Positions 6,516-7,328 of a DNA stretch of 7,328 nt are shown piece by piece. The notes beneath the pieces were generated by a model. That model saw only the letters and a program-made list of their open reading frames with translations. It had not been told where the DNA came from and did no database searches. The stretch is from contig JADGPY010000457.1 of assembly GCA_017882205.1 (NCBI GenBank), forward strand, positions 1 through 7,328, written 5' to 3'. The DNA comes from Chitinophagaceae bacterium (GTDB lineage Bacteria > Bacteroidota > Bacteroidia > Chitinophagales > Chitinophagaceae). Every line of letters starts with the position of its first letter. Position 1 is the stretch's first letter. Made by a program: the position numbers and the translations under genes.

Positions 6516-6531
6516 CTTCAATCTCCACATA

Positions 6532-7328
6532 ATGTCCTATCCCCAATCAATCCGAATTTCATTTGATAAAATGAAGGACCAGTTTTACAAGGTACTTATC
6601 AAAAATAAATTCAAGCCAGAAGCTGCTCATACCTGTGCACAGGTATTTGCTGAAAACAGCCTCGATGGAATCTATACTCATGGAGTGAATCGTTTCCCCA
6701 GGTTCATTAAGTATGTGAAGATGAAGGTTATCAAAATTGATAATGAACCATTTTTAAAAGGCAGCATCGGTGCAATGGAACAATGGGATGGAAATGCCGG
6801 CCCTGGCATCCTGAATGCATTATTAATGACGGAGCGTGTAATGGAATTGTCGCAGAATAATGGGATTGGCTGTATTGGATTATCAAATACGAATCATTGG
6901 ATGCGCGGTGGTACTTATGGTTGGAAAGCGGCCAAAGCTGGATTTGTAATGATAAGCTGGACCAATACAATTGGAATTATGCCAGCCTGGGGTGCAATAG
7001 ATGGTCGCATTGGAAATAACCCATTGGTGATAGCTGTTCCATTTGATGATGAAGCTATTGTTTTGGACATGGCCATGTCTCAATATTCCTATGGAGCAAT
7101 GGAGATGGCAGTGATGAAAACTGAGCAACTAACTGTGCCCGGTGGGTTTGATGTTGATGGAATGCTAACGAGGGATCCTTTTGCCATTCTTTCCTCTCAT
7201 CGACCATTGCCTATTGGTTATTGGAAAGGTGCAGGATTAGCATTGCTCCTCGATATACTGGCCACTATATTCTCCGGGGGGTTATCTACGCATGATATTA
7301 CCAGAACTGAGATAGAGTCAAAGGTTTC
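6532..7328 (+). CDS. dlgD: 2,3-diketo-L-gulonate reductase (Ldh-family oxidoreductase), 5' part
   Basis: The first 265 codons plus two bases of a gene that runs off the right edge; E. coli DlgD (YiaK) is about 332 aa, so roughly the last fifth is missing. Several family blocks are recognisable from memory of YiaK: GIYTHGVNRFPRFIKYVK (including His50, the likely catalytic His), GAMEQWDGNAGPG, NTNHWMRGGTYGW, SWTNTIGIMPAWG, RIGNNPLVIAVP and LPIGYWKGAGLALLLD. The enzyme reduces 2,3-diketo-L-gulonate to 3-keto-L-gulonate with NADH, in cytoplasmic L-ascorbate/gulonate catabolism. Other Ldh-family members (malate, lactate or ureidoglycolate dehydrogenases) share the fold, but the HGVNRFPRF and NHWMRGG blocks favour DlgD. 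The ATG at 6532 was chosen because the frame is closed upstream by TGA at 6499-6501 and the N-terminus aligns well with YiaK. It starts 57 bp after the caspase gene, and a functional link is not evident. Confidence 0.88.
   Translation, partial: MSYPQSIRISFDKMKDQFYKVLIKNKFKPEAAHTCAQVFAENSLDGIYTHGVNRFPRFIKYVKMKVIKIDNEPFLKGSIGAMEQWDGNAGPGILNALLMTERVMELSQNNGIGCIGLSNTNHWMRGGTYGWKAAKAGFVMISWTNTIGIMPAWGAIDGRIGNNPLVIAVPFDDEAIVLDMAMSQYSYGAMEMAVMKTEQLTVPGGFDVDGMLTRDPFAILSSHRPLPIGYWKGAGLALLLDILATIFSGGLSTHDITRTEIESKV

Noticed and set aside
6475..6531. Promoter for dlgD in the 57-bp gap (TATTTTG at 6494-6500)
   Set aside because: It is one base short of the TAnnTTTG element and has no -33 partner within the gap, so I do not call it a promoter.
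6731..7128. Minus-strand open frames within the 3' region
   Set aside because: They lie opposite the clear dlgD reading frame, have no recognisable domains, and are rich in His/Ser/Tyr as expected for an antisense shadow.

Overview
The window is 7.3 kb of AT-rich DNA, and all five genes I can support lie on the + strand. The organism is probably a member of the Bacteroidota, plausibly a Chitinophagaceae- or Sphingobacteriia-like bacterium. The reasons are: start sites preceded by A/T-rich sequence rather than Shine-Dalgarno motifs; a secreted caspase-family protein with TPR and Ig-like modules, an architecture common in that phylum; and CTATGT / AACCACATAG intergenic repeats, which I recall from such genomes. 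This placement is inference from style, not a database result.

Layout. Positions 1-273 are the C-terminal end of an HD-domain phosphohydrolase whose start lies outside the window. Positions 274-449 are non-coding and hold a perfect 16-bp palindrome, a short CTATGT repeat cluster, an AT-rich promoter-like stretch and an 8-bp direct repeat. Positions 450-6474 are a tight three-gene operon. Its first gene is a membrane-anchored CHASE2-type sensor with no cytoplasmic output domain (450-1604). The second is a secreted protein combining an N-terminal FecR-like segment, a papain-family (C1) cysteine protease with all catalytic residues, a Val/Pro linker and a C-terminal DUF4384-like domain (1601-3952; overlaps the first gene by 4 bp). 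The third is a secreted protein with two nearly identical Tudor/agenet-like repeats, six TPRs, an Ig-like domain and a caspase-like protease (3964-6474; 11-bp gap). After a 57-bp spacer, positions 6532-7328 hold the first 265 codons of a 2,3-diketo-L-gulonate reductase (DlgD/YiaK-type Ldh-family oxidoreductase), which runs off the right edge.

The centre of interest is the three-gene operon. It puts two unrelated cysteine protease folds, papain-like C1 and caspase-like C14, into one transcription unit. Both are predicted to be exported to the same compartment into which the CHASE2 sensor domain projects. FecR-like, CHASE2, DUF4384, TPR and caspase modules are known to associate in bacterial signalling and conflict proteins, so a sensor-plus-two-protease cascade outside the inner membrane is a reasonable hypothesis. 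Its trigger, substrate and outcome cannot be read from the sequence. The flanking metabolic genes look unrelated, which suggests the operon is an accessory cassette.

I saw no tRNA, rRNA, CRISPR array, transposase or convincing intrinsic terminator.
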